From: Nostoc sp. NIES-3756
GTDB taxonomy: Bacteria; Cyanobacteriota; Cyanobacteriia; Cyanobacteriales; Nostocaceae
DNA length: 64,000 bases
Direction of reading: 5' to 3'
Assembly (NCBI RefSeq): GCF_001548375.1
Contig: NZ_AP017295.1
Location: forward strand, 4,746,501 to 4,810,500
Shown here: positions 42,638-52,712 of the stretch, in pieces
Numbering within the stretch: position 1 is the first letter of the stretch
Layout: each line of letters opens with the position of its first letter
The notes under the pieces: model-generated
What the model saw: the letters and a program-made list of their open reading frames with translations, nothing else
What the model was told of the DNA's origin: nothing
Database searches by the model: none
Program-made: the position numbers and the translations under genes

Positions 42638-45280
42638 TTAACCCAAAGCGGAGTTTAACTCGCTCTGTGCTTGTTCCAAGGCTGTTGGTAACTTACCTGC
42701 ATCGCGTCCACCAGCTTGGGCGAGGTTTGGTCTACCACCGCCGCCACCACCGCAGATTTTGGCGATCGCACCAATAAATTTACCCGCCTGTAAGCCTTTC
42801 TTGTTGACTTCTGGACTGAAGGCTGCAACTAAGCTAACCTTGTCGGCTTCAGGAACAGAACCCAGCACCACCGCACCATTAACGATTTTCTGTAGTAAAC
42901 GTTCGGCTGCACTTTTTAAGGATTCGGGGTCAACGCCTTCTAACTGGGCGACTATTATCTTATGGTCGCCTACAGTTGCGGCTGTTTGCAGTAAGCTGTC
43001 GGATTTGGCGATCGCAAGTTGCGATTTGAGATTTTCCAGTTGCTTCTCTGCTGTTCTCAGTTCGTTTTGCAGTGTGGTGATTCTCTCTGGTAGTTCTTCG
43101 GGTTTGACTTTAAAGCGATCGCTTAAATCTTTAACTACTTTATCCCGTACATTTAGGTAATCCAACACAGCCGGGCCGGAAACAGCTTCAATTCGACGCA
43201 CCCCAGACGCAACGCCAGCTTCAGAAATAATCTTGAATACGCCAATTTCCGCCGTATTGCTAACGTGTGTACCGCCGCACAGTTCCATCGATACACCAGG
43301 GAAATCGATTACCCGCACTTCGTCACCATATTTTTCCCCAAACATGGCTACAGCACCTCTAGCTTTAGCTTCAGCTAAGGGTAATATTTCGATTTTGGCA
43401 GAGTGGGCTTCCGCAATCCAGGTGTTAATTTGTTCTTCGACTTGTTGAATTTCCTCTGCTGTCAAGGCGCGGGGACAGTTGAAGTCAAAGCGCAATCTGT
43501 CAAAGGACACCAAAGAACCAGCCTGAGATATCCCCTCATCGACAAATTTTTTCAACGCTGCTTGTAATAGGTGGGTGGCGGTGTGGTTAGCTTGGGCGCG
43601 ACGACGACAAGAACGATCAATTTGGGCGGTGACATGATCACCTACGCGCAGAGTTCCCCGTTCGATGCGTCCGAAGTGGACAAAGAAATCCGATTCTTTC
43701 TTCACATCTTCAACGCGCACAAGAATACCATCGCCGGAGATATAACCGCGATCGCCAATTTGCCCACCAGATTCAGCATAAAATGGGGTTTGGTCGAGAA
43801 CAACTTGCACATCTGTTCCCGCTTCGGCTTCCTCTTGGGAAACACCATCCACTAGCAACACTTCCACCTTCGCTGTCGCCGCCGATTGTTTATAACCGAT
43901 AAACTCAGTCGCGTGGATGTGTTCGGCAAGTTTGTCGAGGGAACCTTGCACAGTTAAGTCGATGGTTTCGTGGGCGGCTTTGGCGCGTTCTACCTGTTTT
44001 TGCATCTCGACGTTGAAGCCGTCTTCATCAACTGTTAGGTGATTTTCCGCAGCGATTTCTTGGGTGAGTTCTAGGGGGAAACCAAAAGTATCATAAAGGG
44101 TGAAAGCACTCTCACCGCTAATGACAGTTTGCCCTTGCTTTTTCACCTGTTCGATGATGTCAGCTAGAAGTTTCTCGCCCCTATCAAGGGTTTTGAGGAA
44201 GTTGGATTCTTCCCGTTCCAGTTCAGCTTTGATGGCTGCTTCCCGTTGGCGGACGTTGGGGTATGCTGACTCGGAAAGTGCGATCGCAGTTGTGGCAACT
44301 TGGGTGATAAACTCGCCAGTAATCCCAATCAAGCGTCCATGACGCACCACCCGCCGAATTAATCGCCGCAGTACGTAACCCCGCCCTACATTTGAGGCGC
44401 GAATTTCATCGGCAATCATATGAACTACAGAACGGACATGATCACCGATAACTTTTAAGGAAACTTTAGTATTTTCATCGCTGCTGTGGTAATCAATCCC
44501 CGCAACTTGGGCTGCTGTTTCGATAATCGGGAAAATTAGGTCTGTTTCGTAGTTATTTGGCACTTGTTGAAGAATTTGGGTAATTCTCTCCAAGCCCATC
44601 CCCGTATCGATGTTTTTATTTTGCAGTGGTGTCAAATTACCCGACGCATCCTGGTTGTACTGCATGAATACCAAGTTATAAAACTCGATAAACCGGGTAT
44701 CATCTTCTAAATCTATATTGTCATCACCCAGTTCTGGGTGGAAATCATAATAAATTTCCGAACAAGGGCCACAGGGGCCAGTAGGGCCAGATGCCCAAAA
44801 ATTATCATCTGCACCCATGCGCTTGATTCTCGCCTCTGACACACCAATTTGATCGCGCCAAATGGCGTAGGCTTCATCATCTTCCTCAAAGACGCTGACA
44901 ACTAAGCGTTCCTTGGGTAAGCCAAAAACTTCGGTGGAGATTTCCCAACCCCAGGCGATCGCTTGTTCTTTAAAATAGTCACCAAAGCTGAAGTTACCCA
45001 GCATTTCAAAGAACGTTTGATGCCGTTTAGTGCGTCCCACATTCTCAATATCGTTGGTACGGATACACTTTTGTGAAGTTGTTGCCCGTTTAAATTCTGC
45101 TGTGCGCTGCCCCAGGAAGATTGGCTTAAATGGTAGCATCCCCGCGATCGTCAGCAACACGGTGGGATCTTCCGGCACAAGGGAAGCACTTGGTAAAATC
45201 TGGTGTCCCCTTTGAGCGTAGAAGTTGAGGAATCGGGTACGGATTTCGTTACCACTGAGGTGCTGGGGGTTTGAAGACAT
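42638..45280 (-). CDS. alaS: Alanine-tRNA ligase
   Basis: Charges tRNA-Ala with alanine and edits misacylated Ser/Gly. The 880-residue protein has the class II catalytic core at the N-terminus ([20 protein letters not shown], motif 2 at [20 protein letters not shown], then GMGLERI). The editing domain carries the zinc ligands HTATHLL near residue 575 and CGGTH near residue 675. The C-Ala domain ends with a Gly-rich [15 protein letters not shown]. Length is standard. No T-box or other leader is visible upstream, where a 1-kb gap follows. Confidence 0.97.
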   Translation of the reverse strand: MSSNPQHLSGNEIRTRFLNFYAQRGHQILPSASLVPEDPTVLLTIAGMLPFKPIFLGQRTAEFKRATTSQKCIRTNDIENVGRTKRHQTFFEMLGNFSFGDYFKEQAIAWGWEISTEVFGLPKERLVVSVFEEDDEAYAIWRDQIGVSEARIKRMGADDNFWASGPTGPCGPCSEIYYDFHPELGDDNIDLEDDTRFIEFYNLVFMQYNQDASGNLTPLQNKNIDTGMGLERITQILQQVPNNYETDLIFPIIETAAQVAGIDYHSSDENTKVSLKVIGDHVRSVVHMIADEIRASNVGRGYVLRRLIRRVVRHGRLIGITGEFITQVATTAIALSESAYPNVRQREAAIKAELEREESNFLKTLDRGEKLLADIIEQVKKQGQTVISGESAFTLYDTFGFPLELTQEIAAENHLTVDEDGFNVEMQKQVERAKAAHETIDLTVQGSLDKLAEHIHATEFIGYKQSAATAKVEVLLVDGVSQEEAEAGTDVQVVLDQTPFYAESGGQIGDRGYISGDGILVRVEDVKKESDFFVHFGRIERGTLRVGDHVTAQIDRSCRRRAQANHTATHLLQAALKKFVDEGISQAGSLVSFDRLRFDFNCPRALTAEEIQQVEEQINTWIAEAHSAKIEILPLAEAKARGAVAMFGEKYGDEVRVIDFPGVSMELCGGTHVSNTAEIGVFKIISEAGVASGVRRIEAVSGPAVLDYLNVRDKVVKDLSDRFKVKPEELPERITTLQNELRTAEKQLENLKSQLAIAKSDSLLQTAATVGDHKIIVAQLEGVDPESLKSAAERLLQKIVNGAVVLGSVPEADKVSLVAAFSPEVNKKGLQAGKFIGAIAKICGGGGGGRPNLAQAGGRDAGKLPTALEQAQSELNSALG

Positions 45281-46297
45281 GGGAGGAAAATAAAAAGTAG
45301 TTTAATTTAACTAGGGATTAGAGATTAGGGATGGGTTTCAAGAACAGGAAAGAGTTCGGTTTATATTAATTCCTAGTTTCCCGTTCCCAGTCCCTAATAT
45401 TCAATTACAGACAAGGTATGCCTCAACAATGAACTATGCTAAAAATTCAGCCACGTCAAGACGTAAGTCTACTAAGTGAATTTTCATAAGTAGCTTTATA
45501 TATTTTTGCATTTTGTTTGCTTTTGCTGCCAGCCGCTTTGGCAAATAAGTTATTCACCGTGTTTATACTAGGTGGTACGTAAAGAATATTTAATATTTAT
45601 CCGTATTGAAATTGCTTTGGTGCGCTTGCAGTTAAGTAGCCGTTGGTATGTGAGAAGTTGCTAAAAATGTCAAACAAATAATATTTTCATCCATTTAAAA
45701 AAATCTTTAACAATAGTAATCTTTGCTCAAATAAAAATCACATTCATGTTGCTATCTTTCTCTTAATGAGAATCCTACTGTCAAGGGATTTAGCAAATGA
45801 TTGACAATTAATCCAACCAATCTATAACTTCATAATATATACTGAGGATATTAGCTAACTTCATATATTTTTTAATCAAAAAAATAGTATTTCTACTAGT
45901 TTTTCATTTATAAAACATTTATAACCAATTATTAATAATGTATAACGATTGTTTCTGCTTATATAAAAACGTAAATATTAGTGTGCGTTTCCGTGTTTTT
46001 TTGGCTTAAATACCTTAAAAGTACGGTAATTTAGCAATTTTAAAATAAATTTTACGTATTTTCACTGTTTTAAAATACACTGCAAAAAGTGAAACTCAAT
46101 AACCATAAAGGTTGTTATATATTTTACATCTATCATTGGGAGTATATTAAGAGGAAATTAAAATTCGTAGGTATATTTATATTCAAAGTTAAGACTGTAT
46201 CGGTATATATAAAAATCTCCTGTTTTCAGAGAAGATATGTTCACGCATCAGCGAAATATTAGTAATCACTATTGAAATAAAGGCACAGAATAAAGCC
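45281..46297. other. AT-rich intergenic region of about 1 kb
   Basis: The divergent region between alaS and the diguanylate cyclase gene. It is strongly AT-rich, especially after 45660, with many short T and A runs but no open frame, repeat tract or RNA structure that I can support. The unusually long leader space before 46298 could carry regulation of the cyclase. Confidence 0.45.
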
Positions 46298-47296
46298 ATG
46301 AATATGAAAATTCTGGTCTTTGGAAGTTACGACTTTATTAAAAAACTTCCCGATCAGATCCATGAGAGCGCTACTGATAATTTGGTAGCAATTACGGATT
46401 TTCACCAGGCAGTAGCACAAATACAAACTGCGTCACCTGATGTCATATTTGTGCAGGCAAGTCTCAATGGTAGTATTGAACTTTGTGGCTGGTTAAAAGA
46501 ACAAACTCAGTTATCTTGTATACACTGTATTTTAGTAGAAGATCGTCCGCACCAACTAGTACAGCGAAGTGAAAACGGTTGGGAGTGGGACTTAGATATG
46601 ACAACCGCAGCACTTCATCAAGGCGCGGATGCGTATATTTGGCAAGTGCAGACAGAAGAAACAGCTACCCACCATCTAATGTTAGGTCAATTAACAGTAG
46701 GTTTACGTAAAGCCCAAAAATACCGCGATTTGCTTGAGAAAAACCATATTTTATCAGCGATCGCTTTGGCTGATTCGTTGACAGATTTAAATAATCGTCG
46801 TGCGTTGGAATGGGAGCTACCTAGACAAATTACCAAAGCTCGGAATCAAAACATTCCCATGAGTTTGCTGATTTTAGATGTAGATTATTTTAAGAGAGTC
46901 AATGATCAGTATGGACATTTAGTAGGCGATCGCTTGTTGCAATTGTTGTGTACACGTCTGCGTCACAACTTACGTTCTCAAGATACCCCATTTCGTTACG
47001 GTGGAGAGGAATTTGTTGTCCTTCTAGCTCATACTACTGGTGAGGAGGCGCTGATAGTAGGAGAACGCCTCAAGCGGATAGTAGGTGAACAGCCCTTTGG
47101 TATCAATAGTAAGCTGACGATAGATATCACAATCAGCTTGGGTGTTGCTAGTTTGGAAAATGATGATGACGAACAAGGCATGAGCCTGTTACATCGTGCC
47201 GATCAATGTTTACTTGCAGCTAAAAAATCAGGACGAAACCGCGTCATGGGTTGGCATCATTTATCGCCATCCCCAACTTTGGAAGCGGTTTCTTAA
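46298..47296 (+). CDS. Diguanylate cyclase with degenerate receiver domain
   Basis: Makes cyclic di-GMP from two GTP. The 332-residue protein starts with a CheY-like fold (KILVFGSYDFIKK, then SPDVIFVQASLNG), where the usual phospho-acceptor Asp is replaced by Gln (Q53 in FVQAS), so classical phosphorylation is unlikely. The GGDEF domain follows a helical linker: DSLTDLNNRRAL, LLILDVDYFKRVND and the active-site GGEEF at 235-239. An inhibitory I-site RxxD is present (RSQD, 226-229). The gene is monocistronic. Confidence 0.93.
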   Translation: MNMKILVFGSYDFIKKLPDQIHESATDNLVAITDFHQAVAQIQTASPDVIFVQASLNGSIELCGWLKEQTQLSCIHCILVEDRPHQLVQRSENGWEWDLDMTTAALHQGADAYIWQVQTEETATHHLMLGQLTVGLRKAQKYRDLLEKNHILSAIALADSLTDLNNRRALEWELPRQITKARNQNIPMSLLILDVDYFKRVNDQYGHLVGDRLLQLLCTRLRHNLRSQDTPFRYGGEEFVVLLAHTTGEEALIVGERLKRIVGEQPFGINSKLTIDITISLGVASLENDDDEQGMSLLHRADQCLLAAKKSGRNRVMGWHHLSPSPTLEAVS

Positions 47297-47356
47297 TATT
47301 TATTGGTCATTTATTTATAGTTGTTCTGCCGAAAGGCATTAATATAAAAGGCACAA

Positions 47357-47995
47357 TTAAAGATGCTCACGCAGCCAATTTCTAAAAGCTTGAATTGCTT
47401 GGCTGCTACCAACAACTTGGCTTTGCTGGACGTATTGATTTATTAGTTCAATTATCGGAATATCTGGAAAAGTAGGACTAACATTTGACTCTACATATTT
47501 CCCATCTTGCAAGACGTTAATTTGTAAGCCTTGTTTGCCATATCGCCAAAGTTCTGGTACTCCCAAAACTTGGTAATTATCTAATTGCGTCCGAGAAGTT
47601 AAATCAATCTCTATAGCTAAGTCTGGGGGTGGGTCTACACTTAAATTTATGCGGTTTTTACCAATAACTGCTGCTTGATTTTGAATGTAAAAACAAGTAT
47701 CTGGTTCTATTCCCTGACGCATTTTTTCACTTTTTAGGGTGGTTGAACCTAAAGCATCATAATTGATACTTAGTTCATTTAATAAAATTTTGACTATATC
47801 ACCAATAATTTCTTTGGTTTTTTCATGTTCAGGTAAGGGAACCATTATTTCTAATAAACCATAACTATAGGAAATTCTGGCAGCGCGATGTTCTCCTAAT
47901 TCCGCCAAAATATTTTCAAATTGCTGCCAACTAACGTCCTCAAGTAACAGTTGCTGTCCTGGTTGAATCCTCAATTGTTTTAACTCTAAAAGCAT
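47357..47995 (-). CDS. Uma2-family (DUF820) putative nuclease
   Basis: A 212-residue protein of the Uma2 family, with a PD-(D/E)XK-like fold and very common in cyanobacteria. The pattern is visible in ISYSYGLLEIMVPLPEHEKT, GIEPDTCFYIQ and PPPDLAIEIDLTSRTQLDNY, the last carrying the acidic residues of the active site. GVPELWRYGKQGLQI follows. The biological target is not known. It is alone on the minus strand next to the left end of the integrative element. Confidence 0.85.
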   Translation of the reverse strand: MLLELKQLRIQPGQQLLLEDVSWQQFENILAELGEHRAARISYSYGLLEIMVPLPEHEKTKEIIGDIVKILLNELSINYDALGSTTLKSEKMRQGIEPDTCFYIQNQAAVIGKNRINLSVDPPPDLAIEIDLTSRTQLDNYQVLGVPELWRYGKQGLQINVLQDGKYVESNVSPTFPDIPIIELINQYVQQSQVVGSSQAIQAFRNWLREHL

Positions 47996-48147
47996 AAAGA
48001 TTCATCCAACTTATTTATTGCTGTACAAATAATCATATCTAAAGTGAATCTGTCCACATTACATATCGTCCACTAATGCGTTAATAGTGACAGCAATTCG
48101 TTAAAGATGATATTAATCTGTTAAAAGCGACATACAATTATGCACAA

Positions 48148-48195
48148 AACGAGCGCGGAGGGATTTGAACCCCCGACCCACAGAACCGGAATCTG
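48148..48195. other. attL: 3' fragment of tRNA-Arg
   Basis: Identical over 48 bases to 54959-55006. It starts with AAC just outside the tRNA 3' end and runs through the T arm, variable loop and anticodon to AATCTG, where similarity stops. No 5' half is present, so this is not a functional tRNA. Confidence 0.92.
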
Positions 48196-48253
48196 GTTAA
48201 GACCAGTATAACTGGCATTTCTTCAATTTTCTCTCTTCCTCCAATAGCTAGGT

Positions 48254-48273
48254 TGAGAGAAAGATGAGAGAAA
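48254..48273 (+). promoter_or_regulatory. Paired TGAGAGAAA sites overlapping the integrase start
   Basis: TGAGAGAAA occurs at 48254-48262 and 48265-48273, exactly 11 bases apart (one helical turn). The second copy includes bases 2-10 of the integrase coding sequence. An inverse copy, TTTTCTCTC, lies at 48227-48235. The same pair with the same spacing is at the other end of the element, so these are probable arm-type integrase sites. Confidence 0.7.
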
Positions 48274-49712
48274 AACAGAAGCAAGTTACGCCAACTGATT
48301 TAGGTAATCATCTAATCGGTTATGAGCGTTTACTGGACTTCTTTAAAGAAGCGCAACAACAAACACCTAAAGGTATAGGACTCAAAAAGGATAGTAAAGC
48401 AAGCGGTACTTATGTATTACTACAATTCAAGCTTGGTGATAAGCGTGTAGCTAAAGCTTGTAGTTGTGCTTTTACGATGGATGGTATAGCTAACGCACTT
48501 AGAAAAGCTAAACAAGTTAGTGAAGCATTAACTAAGTTCACCAGTGAGACAGAGTTTTTAGCTTGGTACGATACAAACATAATAGAAAAAACCCAAGTCA
48601 AGAATGACCTAATTACATTCGTTGAAGCTATTAAGCTTGTAGAAGATAGTTATTGGAATAGCTACACCAAGAAACGTCAACCACGAGATAGAAATAATCC
48701 CAGTCATCAATCATGCTGGTATGAAGTTTACTACTGTTTCTATAAGTTCCTACCGATGAATAACACCATCAATCTCACCGATATGATGGATGTTGTCAAC
48801 AGCAAAGAAAGAGGTAGCAAGCGTTTCAAAGATTGCGTTTCAGCAATGAAGAGACTTTGTGAGGTAACAGACAATAATAAGTTACGGGATGAGTTAGGAA
48901 AGCTTGACGTAGCACAAACTAAATTCAAAGAAAACCTTCAAAGCATTTCACTAGAAGATTTTTTTGCTTTAAGAGAAGAAATTCTAGATGTTCCTGAAAA
49001 CGATGCACGATCCAATATCAATACACGTAAGCAATGGTTATTTGTGTTTTCAATGCAAGTAGTCTATGGTTTACGTATATCGGAAGTGTTTGCAGTTCAA
49101 AATATTGATAAACCATACAAAACCAAAGATGGTGTGATCATAGCTGCGCTTAACGACCCAAACAATAAAGATATGGTAGCGGTTGTAGGTAAAGAAACAT
49201 TGCTAGGTACTACCACTAAAACTGGTTATCGTTTAGCAGTTCCGCTAATTCCCCCTACCTATCCTGATTTGATTGAGAAGTTAGAGATTAAGTCAGGTGA
49301 GTTGCCAGTTTTCAATTTGAACTCACAAAACCCAAATTCAATTAGAGCATACATTAGTCAACGAGCTTACCGAGTATTAATCAGGTGGACGAAAAACTCA
49401 AAGTTCACTCAAACTCATGCTTTACGACACCTAGCTAACCTTAACGGGATGATGGCGGGAATACCGTTAGAAAAAAGAGCAATGTCATTAGGTCACAGTC
49501 CTACAATGAATGACACAGTGTACAAGAAACGCCAAACCACTAAGACAACTCTGGACTTACTAACGCAGTCTACCAACCAAGCTATTCCATTACAGTCAGC
49601 AGTTGCGATCGCTCAACAGTTTGGTTGTACTGATGATAAGTCAATTAAGTTACTAGCTGCTATCTACAACGTTTCAGAAGTTGAGATAAGTAACGTTATG
49701 CAGATACGTTAA
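48264..49712 (+). CDS. Tyrosine-type site-specific integrase
   Basis: Catalyses integration and excision of the element at tRNA-Arg. The 482-residue protein has an N-terminal arm/core-binding region and a C-terminal catalytic domain with all key residues: R271 in YGLRISEV, H385 and R388 in HALRH, H411 in SLGHS, and nucleophile Y420 in DTVYKK. It reads inward from attL, 68 bases from the repeat. Its start codon is covered by a putative arm site, so the integrase may repress itself. A strong terminator follows. The sequence is longer than phage lambda Int, mainly in the N-terminal half. Confidence 0.92.
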   Translation: MREKQKQVTPTDLGNHLIGYERLLDFFKEAQQQTPKGIGLKKDSKASGTYVLLQFKLGDKRVAKACSCAFTMDGIANALRKAKQVSEALTKFTSETEFLAWYDTNIIEKTQVKNDLITFVEAIKLVEDSYWNSYTKKRQPRDRNNPSHQSCWYEVYYCFYKFLPMNNTINLTDMMDVVNSKERGSKRFKDCVSAMKRLCEVTDNNKLRDELGKLDVAQTKFKENLQSISLEDFFALREEILDVPENDARSNINTRKQWLFVFSMQVVYGLRISEVFAVQNIDKPYKTKDGVIIAALNDPNNKDMVAVVGKETLLGTTTKTGYRLAVPLIPPTYPDLIEKLEIKSGELPVFNLNSQNPNSIRAYISQRAYRVLIRWTKNSKFTQTHALRHLANLNGMMAGIPLEKRAMSLGHSPTMNDTVYKKRQTTKTTLDLLTQSTNQAIPLQSAVAIAQQFGCTDDKSIKLLAAIYNVSEVEISNVMQIR

Positions 49713-50560
49713 GTACAATAAGTACCTTAGTTACAAACTGCATTATCATACTGTCACTAATACCACTTACCATACACCACATACCATACATACAGTAACA
49801 AGGGATAGAAACAACAATAACTATCCCTTTTTTATTACATACTGTAATGTAACAGCAAATGCTTATTTCACATAACAGCAATCTAGGCATTAACTAAATT
49901 ACTATGACTTACTACTTGCTATAGACTAACTTAGCTTAACTACAAGTTGTATTATTGCACTTACTTTATTTGCAGTAATTTAGTCAACACTATCTATAAT
50001 AACTATCTTAATGAATACTTGATTTAATTAGATTAAATACAGTTAGCTCAACTATTAACTGTTGTATACAGTTACTTTAGGTAAGATATTTTATTTGTTT
50101 ACACTAACTACAATAAGCTTATTATATCTAACAATACTAATTGTATTTAATTCAATATTAACATTAATAAGCATTATAAATTAGATAAATTATTTAATAC
50201 CTTAATAGATACAATTAACCATATAAACAAAGTTTATGCACTAGCGCAAATAACTTATTTATATTAAAAGTATTAACCTATTAGTCATATATTTTTAATA
50301 AGTGAAATCTCAAAAAAGGTACACAAAAATCATAAAAAACTAATCAATCTTTTTTCAGAAAAGTAAACACAAACAGATTTTTTGCGTTTACAATAGCGGC
50401 ATGAAGGATAACAACCTCACCGAACCTTGAAAATTAAATAGTACCTAACCACGTTTGTAGAACAATCCTGGTTATCCCTTACCGCAAGATAGGGAGAGTT
50501 ATCTTTTAGTAAGATAGCTAGGTCGTGTTGGTCAATTTAACCTTAACCTTAATCTTGACA
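49713..50560. other. AT-rich region after integrase, possible replication or control region
   Basis: 848 bases with no gene. It contains a terminator (49800-49834), a very AT-rich core (about 50000-50340), and, just before the next gene, stem-forming segments (AGTTATCTT/AAGATAGCT, about 50499-50520). Such a stretch next to a P4-like helicase gene could contain a replication origin, but no iterons were resolved. Confidence 0.45.
49800..49834 (+). terminator. Terminator of the integrase gene
   Basis: Perfect 9-base stem AAGGGATAG/CTATCCCTT with a 12-base loop and a following T run. Confidence 0.85.
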
Positions 50561-50740
50561 ATGACAACTACTAACCAAATTTCTCTAACTCGTGTTGGCA
50601 CAACACGATTAACTGTTAACGACTATGATCTTTTATCAGAAGTCGCTAAACAAAATAAAAGTACAACTTCCGCTTTACTCAGACAGCTAGTCATGGAGTG
50701 TATTGAAAAGCGATATAAAGCAATGCAACCACTTGATTAA
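50561..50740 (+). CDS. Small ribbon-helix-helix-like DNA-binding protein
   Basis: A 59-residue protein from the ATG at 50561 (a longer frame starts at 50525). The pattern TRVGTTRLTVNDYDLLSEVA then KSTTSALLRQLVMECIEKRY fits the strand-helix-helix of CopG/Arc-type repressors. Placed upstream of the helicase gene, it may control replication or excision of the element. The family call rests on pattern only. Confidence 0.65.
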   Translation: MTTTNQISLTRVGTTRLTVNDYDLLSEVAKQNKSTTSALLRQLVMECIEKRYKAMQPLD

Positions 50741-50812
50741 GTGATTGCGTCTTGTATCTACTACTGTTTCAACTGTACACACCAACTAAGTCCATTGGAG
50801 TAATGCTTAATT

Positions 50813-52372
50813 ATGATTAATAACTATTATAACCAGTTTCCTTATAATCAAGATGAAGAAAACAATGATTTACAAAAGGAAGAATATTGCCCAGCACCGT
50901 TGTTAATGCCAATAGATAAGGATATCAATCAACATATACAACCAATTAATGATGACATTACAGTTACTTCTAAATATAAACAAGATAAACAAGGTTTAAA
51001 TCCAAAACCAGATATTATAGGTCGAGACATAGCTGAACAATATAAAAATAAATTATTATTCAATTCTGAAAATAGTTGTTGGATGATTTATGGTTTAGAG
51101 AATGATGGAGTATGGAAAGCAGTTAATGATCATTATATTGAAAGGTTAATTAACGATGAATTAAAACAAAGACAGATAGCTGGTTATAGTAGTCATAGCT
51201 ACATAACTAACATTATCTGTAAGATGAGAATGGAATTAACAGAGCAATCTTGGCAAGCTGGAATAAATAAAAACTTACTACCCTTTCAAAATTGTATTTT
51301 AGATATAACAACAGGAAACATACTAAATCATTCACCTAAATATAAATTTACTTGGTGTTTGTCGCGTAATTTTGAAACTTTTAACAATGGTTTTATAACT
51401 ATTGATAAATGGTTTGATGAAGCAACAAACAATAATGGCTCAATTAAAGAAATTTTATTATGTTACTTGGCTGCAATTCTAAAAGGTCGTGCTGACCTCC
51501 AACAGTTCTTACATCTAATTGGTTCTGGTGGTACAGGTAAAAGTACATTTATTGGACTGGCACAATCACTCATAGGTAGTAACAACGTATGTACAGCTAC
51601 CCTTAGAGACTTTTGTGGAAATAAATTTGGAGCAGCTAACGCTTATGGAAAAAGATTAGTAGTATTTCCAGATCAAGATAAATACAATGGAGATTTACAA
51701 AAGTTTAAGTCACTCACAGGACAGGATGAGATTCTAGCAGAAGAAAAATTTAAACAACCGTTTCAATTCAAATTTGATGGTATGGTAATTATGGCATCAA
51801 ACCTTCCTGTGTTTAATTGCAATAATTCATCTTGGTTGACAAGGAGACAAATCTTAATTCCTTTCAATAACCCTGTAGATAAAAGTAAACGTAGAGACTT
51901 AGAAAAAGAGTTCCAACCAGAGTTAAACGCATTAACCCAATATTTACTTAATATTCCTAATGACCAAGTTACTCAAATATTGAGGAATGCAGTAGATAAT
52001 CCAGAATTAGCTCAACATAATTTAGAGCAACAAATAGCTAGTAATTCTATAGCGGCTTGGATTAATGAGTGCATTATTCGAGATGTAAATAGTAACACAC
52101 AAATAGGTAGTAATAAGGCAGATAGTAATACTTTATTTGGTAACTACTCAATATGGTGTCGTAATTCTGGTAGCACTCCTGACAATTTGCGTAGCTTCAG
52201 CCAAAATATACTAGATTTCTGTAACTCTGCTATGGGGTGGAATGAGATAAAAAAAGCTCGTAACAGCAAAGGTTACTACATTCGTGGTTTAAGATTACGC
52301 GAACTTGGTAAAGATGATGATATTTCTTCACCATTAATCAGTGTAGAGTCTCAACTACATAGTGAAGGGTGA
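50813..52372 (+). CDS. D5/P4-type superfamily 3 helicase (replication protein)
   Basis: A 519-residue replication ATPase. The Walker A motif is GSGGTGKST (237-245), preceded by CYLAAILKGRADLQQFLHLI. Walker B-like LVVFPDQDK and the SF3 motif C VIMASNLPVFN follow, then an arginine-finger region (SSWLTRRQILIPF). The N-terminal D5-like domain covers about 70-225 (ENDGVWKAVNDHYIERLIND). No separate primase active site is evident, unlike phage P4 alpha protein. It suggests that the element replicates as a circle or makes its own copies after excision. Confidence 0.88.
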   Translation: MINNYYNQFPYNQDEENNDLQKEEYCPAPLLMPIDKDINQHIQPINDDITVTSKYKQDKQGLNPKPDIIGRDIAEQYKNKLLFNSENSCWMIYGLENDGVWKAVNDHYIERLINDELKQRQIAGYSSHSYITNIICKMRMELTEQSWQAGINKNLLPFQNCILDITTGNILNHSPKYKFTWCLSRNFETFNNGFITIDKWFDEATNNNGSIKEILLCYLAAILKGRADLQQFLHLIGSGGTGKSTFIGLAQSLIGSNNVCTATLRDFCGNKFGAANAYGKRLVVFPDQDKYNGDLQKFKSLTGQDEILAEEKFKQPFQFKFDGMVIMASNLPVFNCNNSSWLTRRQILIPFNNPVDKSKRRDLEKEFQPELNALTQYLLNIPNDQVTQILRNAVDNPELAQHNLEQQIASNSIAAWINECIIRDVNSNTQIGSNKADSNTLFGNYSIWCRNSGSTPDNLRSFSQNILDFCNSAMGWNEIKKARNSKGYYIRGLRLRELGKDDDISSPLISVESQLHSEG

Positions 52373-52712
52373 GGTGTAGCATTGTAACCCAGTCTGGATA
52401 AGGGTTGTGTAGGTTGTGTATAGTCATGAGTGTTATTCCTTATATATTTATTGAGGGGTAACACTCTGATATAGAAACAAAATCAAAACTATATAAAGAA
52501 ATACGTATAACCCTACACACTCTACATAATCTAGTCAGTATAAGGATTAAAACACTACACTCAACTATACACAGTGTAGTGTTAATCTTACACATACTAA
52601 GCAGTAGGAAATAAGTATTACTGTTGATTTATAAATGTTTGGTTAAAAATAATACGTTACATTGTCTCTGTAGTATAACTGTTATTAGTAACAAATACCA
52701 CAAAGAATAGAT
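52373..52712. other. Intergenic region with a 10-bp stem
   Basis: 340 bases rich in CTACAC/GTGTAG motifs in both orientations. A perfect stem AACACTACAC/GTGTAGTGTT (52551-52560, 52574-52583) and repeats of TGTGTAG (about 52407-52422) are visible. These could be binding sites for a replication protein or a terminator. Confidence 0.5.

Noticed and set aside
48151..48195. Second tRNA-Arg gene
   Set aside because: Only the 3' part is present; the 5' half is missing and the sequence diverges right after the anticodon stem, so it is an att remnant.
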